Origin: a virus
Virus record (IMG/VR): IMGVR_UViG_3300017598_000604
Span: 1-40,633 of that record
Direction: 5' to 3' (one strand)
Length of the DNA stretch: 40,633 bases
In this document: one piece after another, positions 13,429 through 21,954 of the stretch
How positions within the stretch are numbered: the first letter of the stretch is position 1
How the letters are laid out: every line of letters starts with the position of its first letter
Notes under the pieces: generated by a model
Seen by the model: only the letters and a program-made list of their open reading frames with translations
Database searches by the model: none
Told to the model about the DNA's origin: nothing
Made by a program: the position numbers and the translations under genes

Positions 13429-15050
13429 TTACCTTCTCCTAAATATTTCGCTTTGCGTCCTTGTGCATCTGTGTATACTTTATCTTTCTCGAATTTATCT
13501 TGGGTTTGCTTAACTGTTTGCGTTGACTCTGTTGGTTTCACTAATACAGAATCGAAACCTTCTATTTTCATACCTAAAAGTGTTCGTGCTGTATCCAACA
13601 TACTACGGGCCAGTTTTCGCCCATCTGGTCGTAGATAATTCAACATAGGTAAAGAGTTTAATATTTTTGCGTAATCTTGGTCCGTGAAACGTCCACCTCG
13701 CTCTACCATCGATAACATTTTTTTACCTATGATGCTAAGTTGCCTCTCGTACTGTCTCGCTGCAAGCCAAAGATCGGTTCCTGCAATTTCACCTGATCGA
13801 ATAGCTGCTCCGTGTTTTATTCGACTTGCAAGATCGTCGCTGGAGGAGAACACCTTTAACACAAGAGGTTCGAGAACGGTATCGAATAAATCCATAACGT
13901 CCGTGATATCTTGGTAATCCTTTCGATCTGTTTCCGTTGCAAACCGAAAACCTGCATCCGCAACATCTTGATAAGTTTGGAATGACGCTCCGATTCCATG
14001 CTTCGCTCGATCCTCTGCGCTGATTTGTTTCAATGGTTCAAGTTCTTGTTCCGTTTTGAAACGTGCTACATTTTCTTTTACCATTTTATTAATTGCGCGG
14101 TTCTCCATAATAACACGAGCATCCGAAATATCTTCAGGCTCGATCAAATTTGGGGGTTTTCCTTTTGTTTCCCATATAACAGTTTTCATTTCGTCTGAGA
14201 TGAAGTCTTTGTCTTCAAGGTCGCGGAAGCGATCAAGAATTGGTTGGTAGTGGTCGGGGATGAAACCGTCCTTTGCTGCCATTGCTTCGAGAATGTAACC
14301 TGCGCGGGTTTGTCCGTTATCTTTCATCTTCGGGTGTGCTTTGTTTATTACGTCGATTAGGATAGGGTCATTGAAGGAGCGAGAGAATTCGCGCTCGAAT
14401 AACACTTCGCGCTCACCTTCGTCTAAGCCCTTTAAGCTTGATGCACCATCGGGGATGAAATTGTATTGTACTGCAGTTTCGTGGACTGCTTGGCTAACCG
14501 GGGTGCCTGCGTTGACTTTCTCACCGAATGTTTGAAACCACGCGGGGGTCTGGAAATAGTTTGCGCCGGGGTCAATGCCGGAGAACTTCTTTAGTGCTGC
14601 ACGCTTTACAAAATCACGTGTGATTAGCGGTGGCGCAGTTGAAGTCGCAACAGGTTCCTCCGTCGGTGCGTCGGTCGTTGTTTGCGGAGTCGCTTGTGTT
14701 TGGGTTTGTACCGGCTGTCCAGGGGGAACCTGTTGCGGGGTTTGAGTTGGGGTGGGTGTGCCGCCTCCGATTAATGTTTGAATTTGATTTGCCATTTCGA
14801 TATCAAAAGCTGCTTTTGCTTGCTGTTCGGGAGTGCGCATTCCTGCTATTGAAGTATATAGTGAAGCGTCCACACCTTCGGGGGCATTCTTTGCGAGTGC
14901 AGCGATCTGTTTTTGGTTGCCTTCTTTTACAGCGGCTTCCATTAATTTACGGTAAGCAGTGCGACCTTCCTTTGCGATTTTATCCTCCTCGCTTATACCT
15001 TTCGAAGACGATGGAAGTGCTTGAGACATAAGTGTTTGTAATAGTGACAT
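13404..15050 (-). CDS. Internal virion protein candidate with a Thr/Pro/Gln linker
   Basis: The 548-residue product has a helical N-terminal part, a low-complexity linker of T, P and Q from about residue 97 to 140, and a long helical C-terminal part without recognised motifs. The last 35 residues form a small module (KVYTDAQGRKAKYLGEGKWQ). Gene order (nozzle, GNAT-like, small protein, this, large protein) suggests an ejection or internal core protein. I found no lytic transglycosylase motif, which would be expected in one such protein of T7-like phages. Confidence 0.55.
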   Translation of the reverse strand: MSLLQTLMSQALPSSSKGISEEDKIAKEGRTAYRKLMEAAVKEGNQKQIAALAKNAPEGVDASLYTSIAGMRTPEQQAKAAFDIEMANQIQTLIGGGTPTPTQTPQQVPPGQPVQTQTQATPQTTTDAPTEEPVATSTAPPLITRDFVKRAALKKFSGIDPGANYFQTPAWFQTFGEKVNAGTPVSQAVHETAVQYNFIPDGASSLKGLDEGEREVLFEREFSRSFNDPILIDVINKAHPKMKDNGQTRAGYILEAMAAKDGFIPDHYQPILDRFRDLEDKDFISDEMKTVIWETKGKPPNLIEPEDISDARVIMENRAINKMVKENVARFKTEQELEPLKQISAEDRAKHGIGASFQTYQDVADAGFRFATETDRKDYQDITDVMDLFDTVLEPLVLKVFSSSDDLASRIKHGAAIRSGEIAGTDLWLAARQYERQLSIIGKKMLSMVERGGRFTDQDYAKILNSLPMLNYLRPDGRKLARSMLDTARTLLGMKIEGFDSVLVKPTESTQTVKQTQDKFEKDKVYTDAQGRKAKYLGEGKWQLMKIK

Positions 15051-15061
15051 TTTGTTATCCT

Positions 15062-15544
15062 TTATTTACCTGCGCCTGCCGTAATTGCGGTTTCCTTCGT
15101 TTTGCTCATGCCTGGGATCGCACCAGCAAGACCGCCGAGTGCCGTTTGTCCTTGACCAAGAATAAAATTCGGTATCATAGCGAATATTTGCTGTGCGAGT
15201 TGTTGACCTGCCTGTGTTGCGCTTTGTTCGCCCTGTTGACGCGTTGATGCGAGTATTGCTTCTCCGAATGGTGTGCCGAGCATGTCGCCGCGTGCGAGAT
15301 CTTCGGTGGTTTGGGTGGTTGCGCGTGACGCTGCTTGTTTGGATGATTCGACTGCCTGTGATACGATTGGAATACTCGAACCACCGGAAGTTAATACTTC
15401 CTGCATTGCGTCGAGGAGTCCGGTTCGTGCGCCGGTTGTCTCGGTTGCGAACTGTTCTGCGAGTCCTGCAAGTGTGTTCGCTGCGGGGCTGTCTACGCTT
15501 GACGTTCCTTTTCCGCCTCTTGCTCCTGCTGCTCCTATTGACAT
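15062..15544 (-). CDS. Small Gly/Ala/Gln-rich virion protein
   Basis: I start at the ATG behind GGAGAACATAATC, giving 160 residues; the frame is open further upstream but only overlaps the preceding gene. The N-terminus SIGAAGARGGKG is glycine-rich, the middle is helical with many Gln and Thr, and a hydrophobic stretch (IFAMIPNFILGQGQTALGGL) lies near residue 125. In size and position it resembles the smallest internal virion protein of T7-like phages, but sequence similarity is not evident by eye. Confidence 0.6.
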   Translation of the reverse strand: MSIGAAGARGGKGTSSVDSPAANTLAGLAEQFATETTGARTGLLDAMQEVLTSGGSSIPIVSQAVESSKQAASRATTQTTEDLARGDMLGTPFGEAILASTRQQGEQSATQAGQQLAQQIFAMIPNFILGQGQTALGGLAGAIPGMSKTKETAITAGAGK

Positions 15545-15546
15545 GA

Positions 15547-16107
15547 TTATGTTCTCCTTTGCGCTATTCGAGCGAAATAGGATTGCTCGAAGTCTTCTTT
15601 CGTTAAGTGTACGATGTAGCAAAATGGTTGATCGTATAGGTTCGGGATGCAACCGACTATTTTGTATCCGAGTTTCGTGTGAATGTCAAGAAGATCCGGT
15701 TGCCATGTGGTTCCGATTATTGCGGAGTAGAACTCGAATGCGAGGGAATAAGCGAAGTGCGTGAAATAGTAACTCTCTCGTGATTGTCGATTTTTTATGT
15801 AAAGTCCCGAATATGCTGCTTGGTAAGTTGCGGATTGATCTACCGGAGTGAACCAGGAGGCGCAGGATATTTCGTTTTCAGGTGTGAGGGTGTAAAGGAG
15901 TCCGGTCGGGGAAGCGAAGAGTTCAAGGAAGCGTGGGAGCCTGCGAGAATCGGGGGTTATTAACTTTTCCATGTCTCCGGTTTCTTGTAAGGTGAACCAC
16001 CATCGAAGTAGTATGTTATCTTCCCATTCCAGGGATGCGTATAAGCGTGCGCCGAGTTTATCGAATTGATCCTTGTAGCGCGTGAATATTTCGTTTGCGT
16101 TTTGCAT
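15547..16107 (-). CDS. GNAT-like protein in the virion operon
   Basis: The 186-residue product has an acetyltransferase-like ending: a helix with FAYSLAFEFYSAI, then HTKLGYKIVGCIPN, the place where GNAT proteins have K-L-G-F...G. Short-tailed phages often carry a GNAT-fold protein between the nozzle and ejection proteins (T7 gene 13 is one annotated this way), and the position here agrees. The acetyl-CoA P-loop is not clear, so it may be non-catalytic. Its start overlaps the nozzle gene stop (TAATG). Confidence 0.55.
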   Translation of the reverse strand: MQNANEIFTRYKDQFDKLGARLYASLEWEDNILLRWWFTLQETGDMEKLITPDSRRLPRFLELFASPTGLLYTLTPENEISCASWFTPVDQSATYQAAYSGLYIKNRQSRESYYFTHFAYSLAFEFYSAIIGTTWQPDLLDIHTKLGYKIVGCIPNLYDQPFCYIVHLTKEDFEQSYFARIAQRRT

Positions 16108-18749
16108 TATTCACCCTTTGTCGGGTTATAGATATCGAATGCTACTTCGTATACTTCTACGCACTGCGCGGATGCATTGAGATTGCCTGCGAGTCGAAGG
16201 GAGAATACCGAGCCGATTTTACCTGCGGGGAGTTCTGTTTGGAGGCGACCGTTGTGCTGGACTGTGCCAAGGCTAACTGTACTGCTGTCGTATACAAGCG
16301 TTGCGGTCAAGGATTCGTTTCCTGTGTCTGCGTCGACCACAACACGTTGACAAACGAGGTCAACTTCGGCTTCGTTTAAGGGTGCGGGTACTTCGATTTC
16401 GAATGCGATGTCGGTTCCGTTGTCGTCATTTTCCCCTTCCTTTTCCCAATCGAGGAGTTGGGAGGTTTTACCGAATGCAATCTGATTTGATTCTTCGCTG
16501 TATGCGAGGCAATTTGCACCGACTCCGAGATTTCGCCACCGTCCGTTGGTTAGATCGACTGCGAGTGATTGGGTGTTGTCGGAGATGAGATACTCATTGC
16601 GTGCATACGTAGCAACCACACCAGTGAACGAAGTGAGTGCGCCTGCTGAGAGCCCGCGAAAAATGGGTTTGATTGCGTCGTAGTAAAGTGGGTCGCTCTT
16701 TGTACCTCCACGAAATACTCTAATTCCGCTTGCGGATTCATATATTATTCCTAAAGGTGTTGCGGTTACTGTGTGTGGAGCGGTAGTGCCGGGGATGCCT
16801 GCTATTCTGCGTGGTTTATAAGGATTCTCTCCAAGTATTTGGAATATGCCGGAGGTGGAAAATACGAGCAACATACCTGCCCAGTAGACGAGTTTTTGCA
16901 GAGGGTCATCGTCGTTTGTTACGTTTATGAAGCCTGCTACTGATTCGCATCGTCCAATTGGAGAATAGTATACGCGGCCCTTTTGACCGTCTTGTGTGCG
17001 TGTGATCCAAAATGCGGATGCGTTGTGGTAGAGAGCGTCTTCGAACCATGAATAGGGTTTGATGTTGTCGGTGGGGAGTTCTGTTGACTCTTGATCGTCG
17101 TCGCTTACGTTGTCGGTGTAAGTGGTGGTTCCGTCGGGGAGGACTGCTGTGCGGAAGTATGCACTGCCGCTGCCTGCGGTGCGCCATATTTCTATTGAGT
17201 CTACTTGGGTGTCGTTCGATTGTGGGATATCTGAGAGTGCGCACTTTGTCTGTCCCGCTGTGAGTGTAATTGAAGGGAGCGAGGATGCGACTGTTGGGAC
17301 TGCGAACGTTTCGGTAGCGATGGTTGCACCTTTAAGGAAGCGAAATTCGTCTATGTAACCTTTGTGGGAGTTCGAGCCTGCTGCCTGGTCTGCGCCTATG
17401 ATGAATGATCCATCGTTGCTTATTGAGCCGGAATAGTCCCATGTGAGGAGTGCGGTTCCATCTTGTGTGAATGCCATTTTGTTTTCATCGCCGCCCCAAC
17501 CACGGATGAGTGCGAAGTGGTAGAATGTATCGACTGCGATTGTTATGCCTGCGATGTAATGGCCTATTTCGAGTACGCTGTTATTTCGGTAGTATACCTC
17601 AACTGCGTCTGCGCCACCGGTTACTATGCGGACCATGAAGTAATTGTTTGCGTCGTCGTATTTTGAGAATTGGCTGTGGATATCTCCGGTGGTTACGTCG
17701 TCGAATCGACTCCACCAATCGATTGAGAATTTTTCGCTATCGGGTGAGAGGAAGGTTTGGTCTGCCCAATAGATGCAGTCTCCGGTTCCGTCGCATTGAA
17801 GGGAAGCGGTTCCGAATTTCTTTACTGTTGTGTCCGTGTGTGCGTTGCCGACTGCGGTTGCGTTGCCATTTATTGCGAGGAAGTTTCCAGATTCGGTGAA
17901 GGTTGTGCCGGAGTCTGCTCCGTCTAAGTGTGCAAGGAGGGAATATACGTCTGCGGTGGGGGAGGGGTTGGAGCGTGTGCCGGTTTTTGAATTATAGTAT
18001 GTTAAGCGATATTTGTATGCCCCACCGTCGTCAAGTTGACCGGAGGCACCGCCGTCTGCGAGAGCGGGACCGACTGAAGGGGGTTCAATTCCCCAATCTG
18101 ATACGTAGCCTGCTTGGAGATATGCGCTTGCTTTTCCGTCTGGGTCTACGTTGTCGGTGAGTCGGACGTAGATTGTGTCGTAGCCGAGTGCGTCGTTATC
18201 TCCCCATACCCATTCGCCTGCGGTGAGTGTGCCGATTGTACCGTATGTCATTGCTGTGCTGTCTTCGAGGATGTAGCGAGGGTTGCCGAATTTTGCTATG
18301 TTTGGATTGCCGCCGCCGACTATTTGAAGGTAGTATTCGTTTGTGCCTGAGCCGGATGCATCCCATTGGTATACGGAGGATTCAACGATTGAGGTATCGC
18401 CGGAGTCGATCTTTACGAGTTCTGCTCCGCCGCATATGAATAATTGATCCTTTATGCCTGCGGTTGGTGGCATTGGGGTCATCGAGAGGCGTGAACCGTC
18501 TTGGGCTGAGTTAATCCAACCGTTGCCGATTGCGATTGAGGTGGAATAACCAGATACCCAATGGTCGATGAAGTAGGACGCGGAGTGGCAAGTTTGCGCG
18601 AATATGAGTGCGGAACCGTCGCGGGATTTGACCGAAGCGGTGGAGAGCGGGCCTATGCTTTTTGCGCGGCGCAGGTATCCGGGAGGGGTTAGTTCGAGTG
18701 GGGTTGATAAGTGCAGGCCGCGATCAAGTTGTTTTATTCTGTGTCTCAT
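16107..18749 (-). CDS. Tail nozzle-like protein with two inserted modules including a LamG domain
   Basis: The 880-residue protein has the order of a phage nozzle/tubular B-type protein: an N-terminal strand region, a YKYRLTYYNSKTG...NPSP segment (246-264), an IEIWRT repeat after about 520, YYSPIG and a C-terminal beta region. Two modules interrupt it. Residues about 127-213 (TNEYYLQIVGGG ... TIYVRLTDNVDPDG) are a module I have seen in other phage tail proteins. Residues about 266-486 are a LamG/concanavalin-like domain (LLAHLDG...KFGTASLQCDG...YIDEFRFLKG). The LamG domain may bind surface glycans. The nozzle call rests on pattern and gene order. Confidence 0.65.
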   Translation of the reverse strand: MRHRIKQLDRGLHLSTPLELTPPGYLRRAKSIGPLSTASVKSRDGSALIFAQTCHSASYFIDHWVSGYSTSIAIGNGWINSAQDGSRLSMTPMPPTAGIKDQLFICGGAELVKIDSGDTSIVESSVYQWDASGSGTNEYYLQIVGGGNPNIAKFGNPRYILEDSTAMTYGTIGTLTAGEWVWGDNDALGYDTIYVRLTDNVDPDGKASAYLQAGYVSDWGIEPPSVGPALADGGASGQLDDGGAYKYRLTYYNSKTGTRSNPSPTADVYSLLAHLDGADSGTTFTESGNFLAINGNATAVGNAHTDTTVKKFGTASLQCDGTGDCIYWADQTFLSPDSEKFSIDWWSRFDDVTTGDIHSQFSKYDDANNYFMVRIVTGGADAVEVYYRNNSVLEIGHYIAGITIAVDTFYHFALIRGWGGDENKMAFTQDGTALLTWDYSGSISNDGSFIIGADQAAGSNSHKGYIDEFRFLKGATIATETFAVPTVASSLPSITLTAGQTKCALSDIPQSNDTQVDSIEIWRTAGSGSAYFRTAVLPDGTTTYTDNVSDDDQESTELPTDNIKPYSWFEDALYHNASAFWITRTQDGQKGRVYYSPIGRCESVAGFINVTNDDDPLQKLVYWAGMLLVFSTSGIFQILGENPYKPRRIAGIPGTTAPHTVTATPLGIIYESASGIRVFRGGTKSDPLYYDAIKPIFRGLSAGALTSFTGVVATYARNEYLISDNTQSLAVDLTNGRWRNLGVGANCLAYSEESNQIAFGKTSQLLDWEKEGENDDNGTDIAFEIEVPAPLNEAEVDLVCQRVVVDADTGNESLTATLVYDSSTVSLGTVQHNGRLQTELPAGKIGSVFSLRLAGNLNASAQCVEVYEVAFDIYNPTKGE

Positions 18750-18885
18750 CTTTTTTGTCCGAATTCTTCGCTTTGGTTATTTTTTCTATTTTACTTTCAA
18801 GGTCAGCAACATTTTGTTGGGCAACAACGTTGTTCACGTATAATTGACCGATAATTGTAAATAGGTTTACCTCTTTTTCTTCCAT
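18724..18885 (-). CDS. Short coiled-coil protein before the nozzle gene
   Basis: A 53-residue frame begins after AAAAGGGGGAAAACAAG, a strong SD, and overlaps the first 26 bases of the nozzle gene. The product is a single amphipathic helix (VNNVVAQQNVADLESKIEKI) with a lysine-rich tail, so it likely oligomerises. It fills the 154-base gap between the fibre and nozzle genes. It could be a fibre chaperone or small structural component; no family is recognised. Confidence 0.65.
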   Translation of the reverse strand: MEEKEVNLFTIIGQLYVNNVVAQQNVADLESKIEKITKAKNSDKKDETQNKTT

Positions 18886-18903
18886 CTTGTTTTCCCCCTT
18901 TTC

Positions 18904-20286
18904 TTATGGTCCTCCTGCTTGCCAATCCGCTGTTCCAGTGTTCCAGTGACATATAGCAGTATCATCAACATAAAGGGTTAGATCGTCATTTCCATCCCAA
19001 TCTGCATTAAAAGCATTATTACCGGCACGAGTGTTTAATGCGCCACCTTTCTTCGCGCCACCATAATCGCCTTTTAAAATTCCATCGATCCAAAGATGCC
19101 CCGATGCGTCAAGTATCATTTTATCGTTGGTATCATCTGATGTTCTCCAAATACAAGTGTTACTTGTATAAATAGTGATATTATAACTGGTTGTCTTTGT
19201 TCGAAGTTCACCGGCACGATAAAGGTGTGCTCCACCTGATGTAATGCCACCAAATTTAATACCGTAAGTTGGAACAGCCGAAACGAGATTAATGCCAACG
19301 CCAGCAGCTACAATTGCCGCCGTATTAAATAATAACCCATTATAAAAACCTTTTGTTATTTGACCGTCTGATTGGCTAATTACGTATGCCGCTTTTGCGG
19401 GGTATGACGCACTCTCAGTTGTAACAACCATTCCAATATCATCTGTTCCACTAAGAATATCACCACCAGACTCAGATAAATCGACATCCGGTTCGAGTGT
19501 GACTTCAATTCCAAACATATTCCCTGCTGCACCACCGGATACACGTTTTGCATATGCCCACATACCCCAAACCGGTCCAGCACCTTCTTTATACCCTCTT
19601 CCATGAATTGCAATTGCATGTCCGCTCGCAGCTTCTTGTACCATATGTCCTTGAAGACCAGAAACGTGTGAACCTGCGCCTGTTTTGTACGTTCCAAAAA
19701 ATGCCGCACCAACATAATGATTAGCTGTTGTATTCTTGAATTCTTTTTGTACCCATATAGGTGGATAGAGTTCTGTTGACTTTTGGACTGCTCGAAGCAA
19801 AGGGTTTGCAGGGTCGTTAGCAGGATCGTAAACGAGATTCGCATTTTCTTCAAAAGCCGCTTCTGAGGTAAGATAAATCGGTTGATTGAACGTAATCGCG
19901 CCTGTTGTATCGAATGCGAAAGTTCCACCATTGGAGTTTACAGCATCGAGTTGAAGTGTGTCGCCATCATGAAGGTGTGCGTCGTATGATGTTTTCAATG
20001 CTGCGATGTCTACTCCGTCTACGGTGCCGGATACTGCGATGTTTCCCGTTACAGTCAAACCTGCTGCCATAGTGACTGCGCCGGTAAGTGTGGTAGCACC
20101 GTCAACTTCGAGTGTGCCTGAGAGGTGGAGATTCACCGTAGAGATAGTATCGAAATCATCTTCAACACTGAATGAGCCAAGTCGCTGAGAGATATCGAGG
20201 AATATTACGTTGAGAGATTCAGTGTAGTGTATTAGTTCTTCATCCTCGACAGGTGATTCTATTTGATACCATTTTTCGATTGGCAT
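18904..20286 (-). CDS. Tail fibre / receptor-binding protein
   Basis: The 460-residue protein starts with a short helical part (residues 15-40) that may attach to the tail. A threonine/valine/glycine-rich beta stem follows (LEVDGATTLTGAVTMAAGLT and similar, 57-95), and then a beta-rich C-terminal head lacking known catalytic motifs. Alternating T-G-V repeats are typical of trimeric phage fibres. Its start overlaps the preceding gene's stop (TAATG). Base composition in the distal half (18900-19900) is more A/T-balanced than upstream, consistent with exchange of the host-binding part. Confidence 0.75.
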   Translation of the reverse strand: MPIEKWYQIESPVEDEELIHYTESLNVIFLDISQRLGSFSVEDDFDTISTVNLHLSGTLEVDGATTLTGAVTMAAGLTVTGNIAVSGTVDGVDIAALKTSYDAHLHDGDTLQLDAVNSNGGTFAFDTTGAITFNQPIYLTSEAAFEENANLVYDPANDPANPLLRAVQKSTELYPPIWVQKEFKNTTANHYVGAAFFGTYKTGAGSHVSGLQGHMVQEAASGHAIAIHGRGYKEGAGPVWGMWAYAKRVSGGAAGNMFGIEVTLEPDVDLSESGGDILSGTDDIGMVVTTESASYPAKAAYVISQSDGQITKGFYNGLLFNTAAIVAAGVGINLVSAVPTYGIKFGGITSGGAHLYRAGELRTKTTSYNITIYTSNTCIWRTSDDTNDKMILDASGHLWIDGILKGDYGGAKKGGALNTRAGNNAFNADWDGNDDLTLYVDDTAICHWNTGTADWQAGGP

Positions 20287-20939
20287 TATTTAACCCCCGA
20301 AAGTGAGTAGAAGAAATCCGCGAGCATTCGACACGTTTCCGCGTATTGTAAATCCTGGTGGTCGGATGGATATGAGAATTCGAGCGACAGTAGATCGAAG
20401 ATAATAGGAAGCGCGAAGTAGTCTTCGATGTCGGTGGTGCGAAGTTCTGAGAATAGGTATGCGAGATCACCTTCCGGATAGTTTGCGCCCCAATCTACCG
20501 CGGCGATTGCATCTCCGGTTGTATCGGGGTTAGGGTAGAGTTGGATAAAGCGGTCTGCGGAGTCTTGCGTAACGTGATCGGTTGTGTATGCTACGGGAGT
20601 GCCGGAGTCTGCTTCCCAATCTTCGGAGTATCCCTCGATGTTCGAGGAAAGATCGCGGATGAGTGCGGTGTCTTCGAGGAATAGGTAGATTATGCGAATG
20701 AGTGTCGTTACTCCGTTGCCTGCGCCGTCTTCTATTGCATTGGAGTCGTAGGTTGCAGTACCGCTTGTTACCTTTTGGAATGCGCGTTCGATAAATGGCG
20801 GTGAGGGTAGCTTACCGAGCATTTCGATTACATCGGTATAATATTGCGCGAGTGTAGTAGAGTCATCAAGATCCACACAGAGAGAGCCTGCAAGGGTGCG
20901 GAGAGTTGCGGAGGTGAATTTTGTTGAGGGCCAGGCCAT
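20286..20939 (-). CDS. Head-tail or tail-hub component
   Basis: The 217-residue product contains RFIQLYPNPDTTGDA (about 130-145) and ends with PIIFDLLSLEFSYPSDHQDL and an AETC helix. I associate this pattern with structural proteins in phage adaptor clusters. It sits between the adaptor candidates and the fibre. No enzymatic motif is visible. The SD is AAGG, embedded in the end of the small gene upstream. Confidence 0.55.
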   Translation of the reverse strand: MAWPSTKFTSATLRTLAGSLCVDLDDSTTLAQYYTDVIEMLGKLPSPPFIERAFQKVTSGTATYDSNAIEDGAGNGVTTLIRIIYLFLEDTALIRDLSSNIEGYSEDWEADSGTPVAYTTDHVTQDSADRFIQLYPNPDTTGDAIAAVDWGANYPEGDLAYLFSELRTTDIEDYFALPIIFDLLSLEFSYPSDHQDLQYAETCRMLADFFYSLSGVK

Positions 20940-20942
20940 TAT

Positions 20943-21101
20943 TTATAACCTTATATAATTGATTACTGACATTCTTGCAACTTTAAAACGACGATAAAAA
21001 GGTATATTGCTGACACCTATACGCAATACAGAAAGAAAAAAAGGATATGCGAGCAATACACGCTTCCATCGAGGTCTTTTCTTTAATTGTATTGTATTCA
21101 T
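20943..21101 (-). CDS. Small basic hydrophobic protein
   Basis: A 52-residue frame starts right after the upstream stop (TAAATG) behind GTGGAGATAA. The product is arginine/lysine-rich at the N-terminus (LKKRPRWKR) with a hydrophobic segment (VLLAYPFFLSVLRIGV) that could insert into a membrane. Together with the next upstream frame it fills a gap of 280 bases between two virion genes. Function unknown. Confidence 0.5.
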   Translation of the reverse strand: MNTIQLKKRPRWKRVLLAYPFFLSVLRIGVSNIPFYRRFKVARMSVINYIRL

Positions 21102-21224
21102 TTATCTCCACTTTTTACGTCGTAGTAATAAATCAAGAAATAAAACGAGCGATAGAAACAAAATCCCGAAGGTTGCAATAATGAACGCTAAAGCATATTT
21201 AATTTTTTCAATTATACGCATCAT
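21102..21224 (-). CDS. Single-pass membrane peptide
   Basis: A 40-residue frame begins at the ATGATG overlapping the adaptor gene stop (SD ACGAGGGA). Residues 11-33 are strongly hydrophobic (ALAFIIATFGILFLSLVLFL), flanked by K/R on both sides, so it is a transmembrane segment. It is coupled to the small basic gene that follows. Possible lysis accessory or tail-associated membrane peptide, but there is no direct support. Confidence 0.55.
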   Translation of the reverse strand: MMRIIEKIKYALAFIIATFGILFLSLVLFLDLLLRRKKWR

Positions 21225-21826
21225 TCCCTCGTTACTATTCCAAATTGTTTAGCGAGTGAAGCGATTCGAATCTTAATATCATTGTGGCTGCGAAAACGCG
21301 AAAGCAGCACGAGTTCAGCGAGGGCGACTGCAAGGTCTGCGTCTTCATCAGGAAGCGTTAGGGTTTCGGTTGTGAGTGCGGAGTGATCAGCGTATGCGGT
21401 GACGAGTTTCGTGTACGTGATTGATAAATCGTTAGTGCCTCCTGCTGCTTTCGCGGGATAGATTATGAGAAAGTCGCGTCCGAGTTGGCAGAATGCTTCG
21501 AAGCGTGTACCGTCTATTTTTCGGAACCAATCAGGGTCGAGTGCGTTTAATTCGTGGAGGGTGTCGCATTTTAGAAGCGGGCGGTTTGATTCCGTGATTT
21601 CGAGAATATCGATTGCAGTAGTGAGAGTTGCGCGGTAATCGTAGATGAGTGTAACTGCGGATGTGCTGAATGTAGAGGTTGCGGTTACGCGACGAAGATA
21701 GGTGTTTGCGAGTCGTTCGCACATACCGAATACTTGGCAAGCGAGGTCTTGAGTGATGCCGACGTTGCCGGATTGTCTGACTCGTTGCTGAAGGAGGTCT
21801 ACGGTTGTTGAGTAAGTTCGTGACAT
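21221..21826 (-). CDS. Head-tail adaptor-like protein
   Basis: The 201-residue protein begins with a helix-rich region (TTVDLLQQRVRQSG) followed by beta segments, and ends with PDEDADLAVALAELVLLSRF, helices typical of ring-forming adaptors between portal and tail. It lies in the usual place after the capsid genes. The assignment is from length, secondary-structure pattern and gene order only. Confidence 0.55.
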   Translation of the reverse strand: MSRTYSTTVDLLQQRVRQSGNVGITQDLACQVFGMCERLANTYLRRVTATSTFSTSAVTLIYDYRATLTTAIDILEITESNRPLLKCDTLHELNALDPDWFRKIDGTRFEAFCQLGRDFLIIYPAKAAGGTNDLSITYTKLVTAYADHSALTTETLTLPDEDADLAVALAELVLLSRFRSHNDIKIRIASLAKQFGIVTRE

Positions 21827-21954
21827 TCTTTAACTCTTTTTATCTTACAAGTTGCATTACAATAAGGACATTGAAACCTTCGAGGCTTTAGCCATTTACG
21901 TACAATAAAACCACACGCTTCACAGTGGATGATGTATTCACCTATCGACTCCAA
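21799..21954 (-). CDS. Short rubredoxin-like zinc-ribbon protein
   Basis: A 51-residue frame overlaps the ends of both neighbours and starts at TTG 21954, the only likely start. It contains CEACGFIVRKW and CPYCNATC, two cysteine pairs about 18 residues apart as in rubredoxin-like ribbons, with basic residues between. The start lacks a clear SD. Because the cysteine spacing is so regular, I think it is a real gene, probably with a regulatory or structural zinc role. Confidence 0.5.
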   Translation of the reverse strand: MESIGEYIIHCEACGFIVRKWLKPRRFQCPYCNATCKIKRVKECHELTQQP

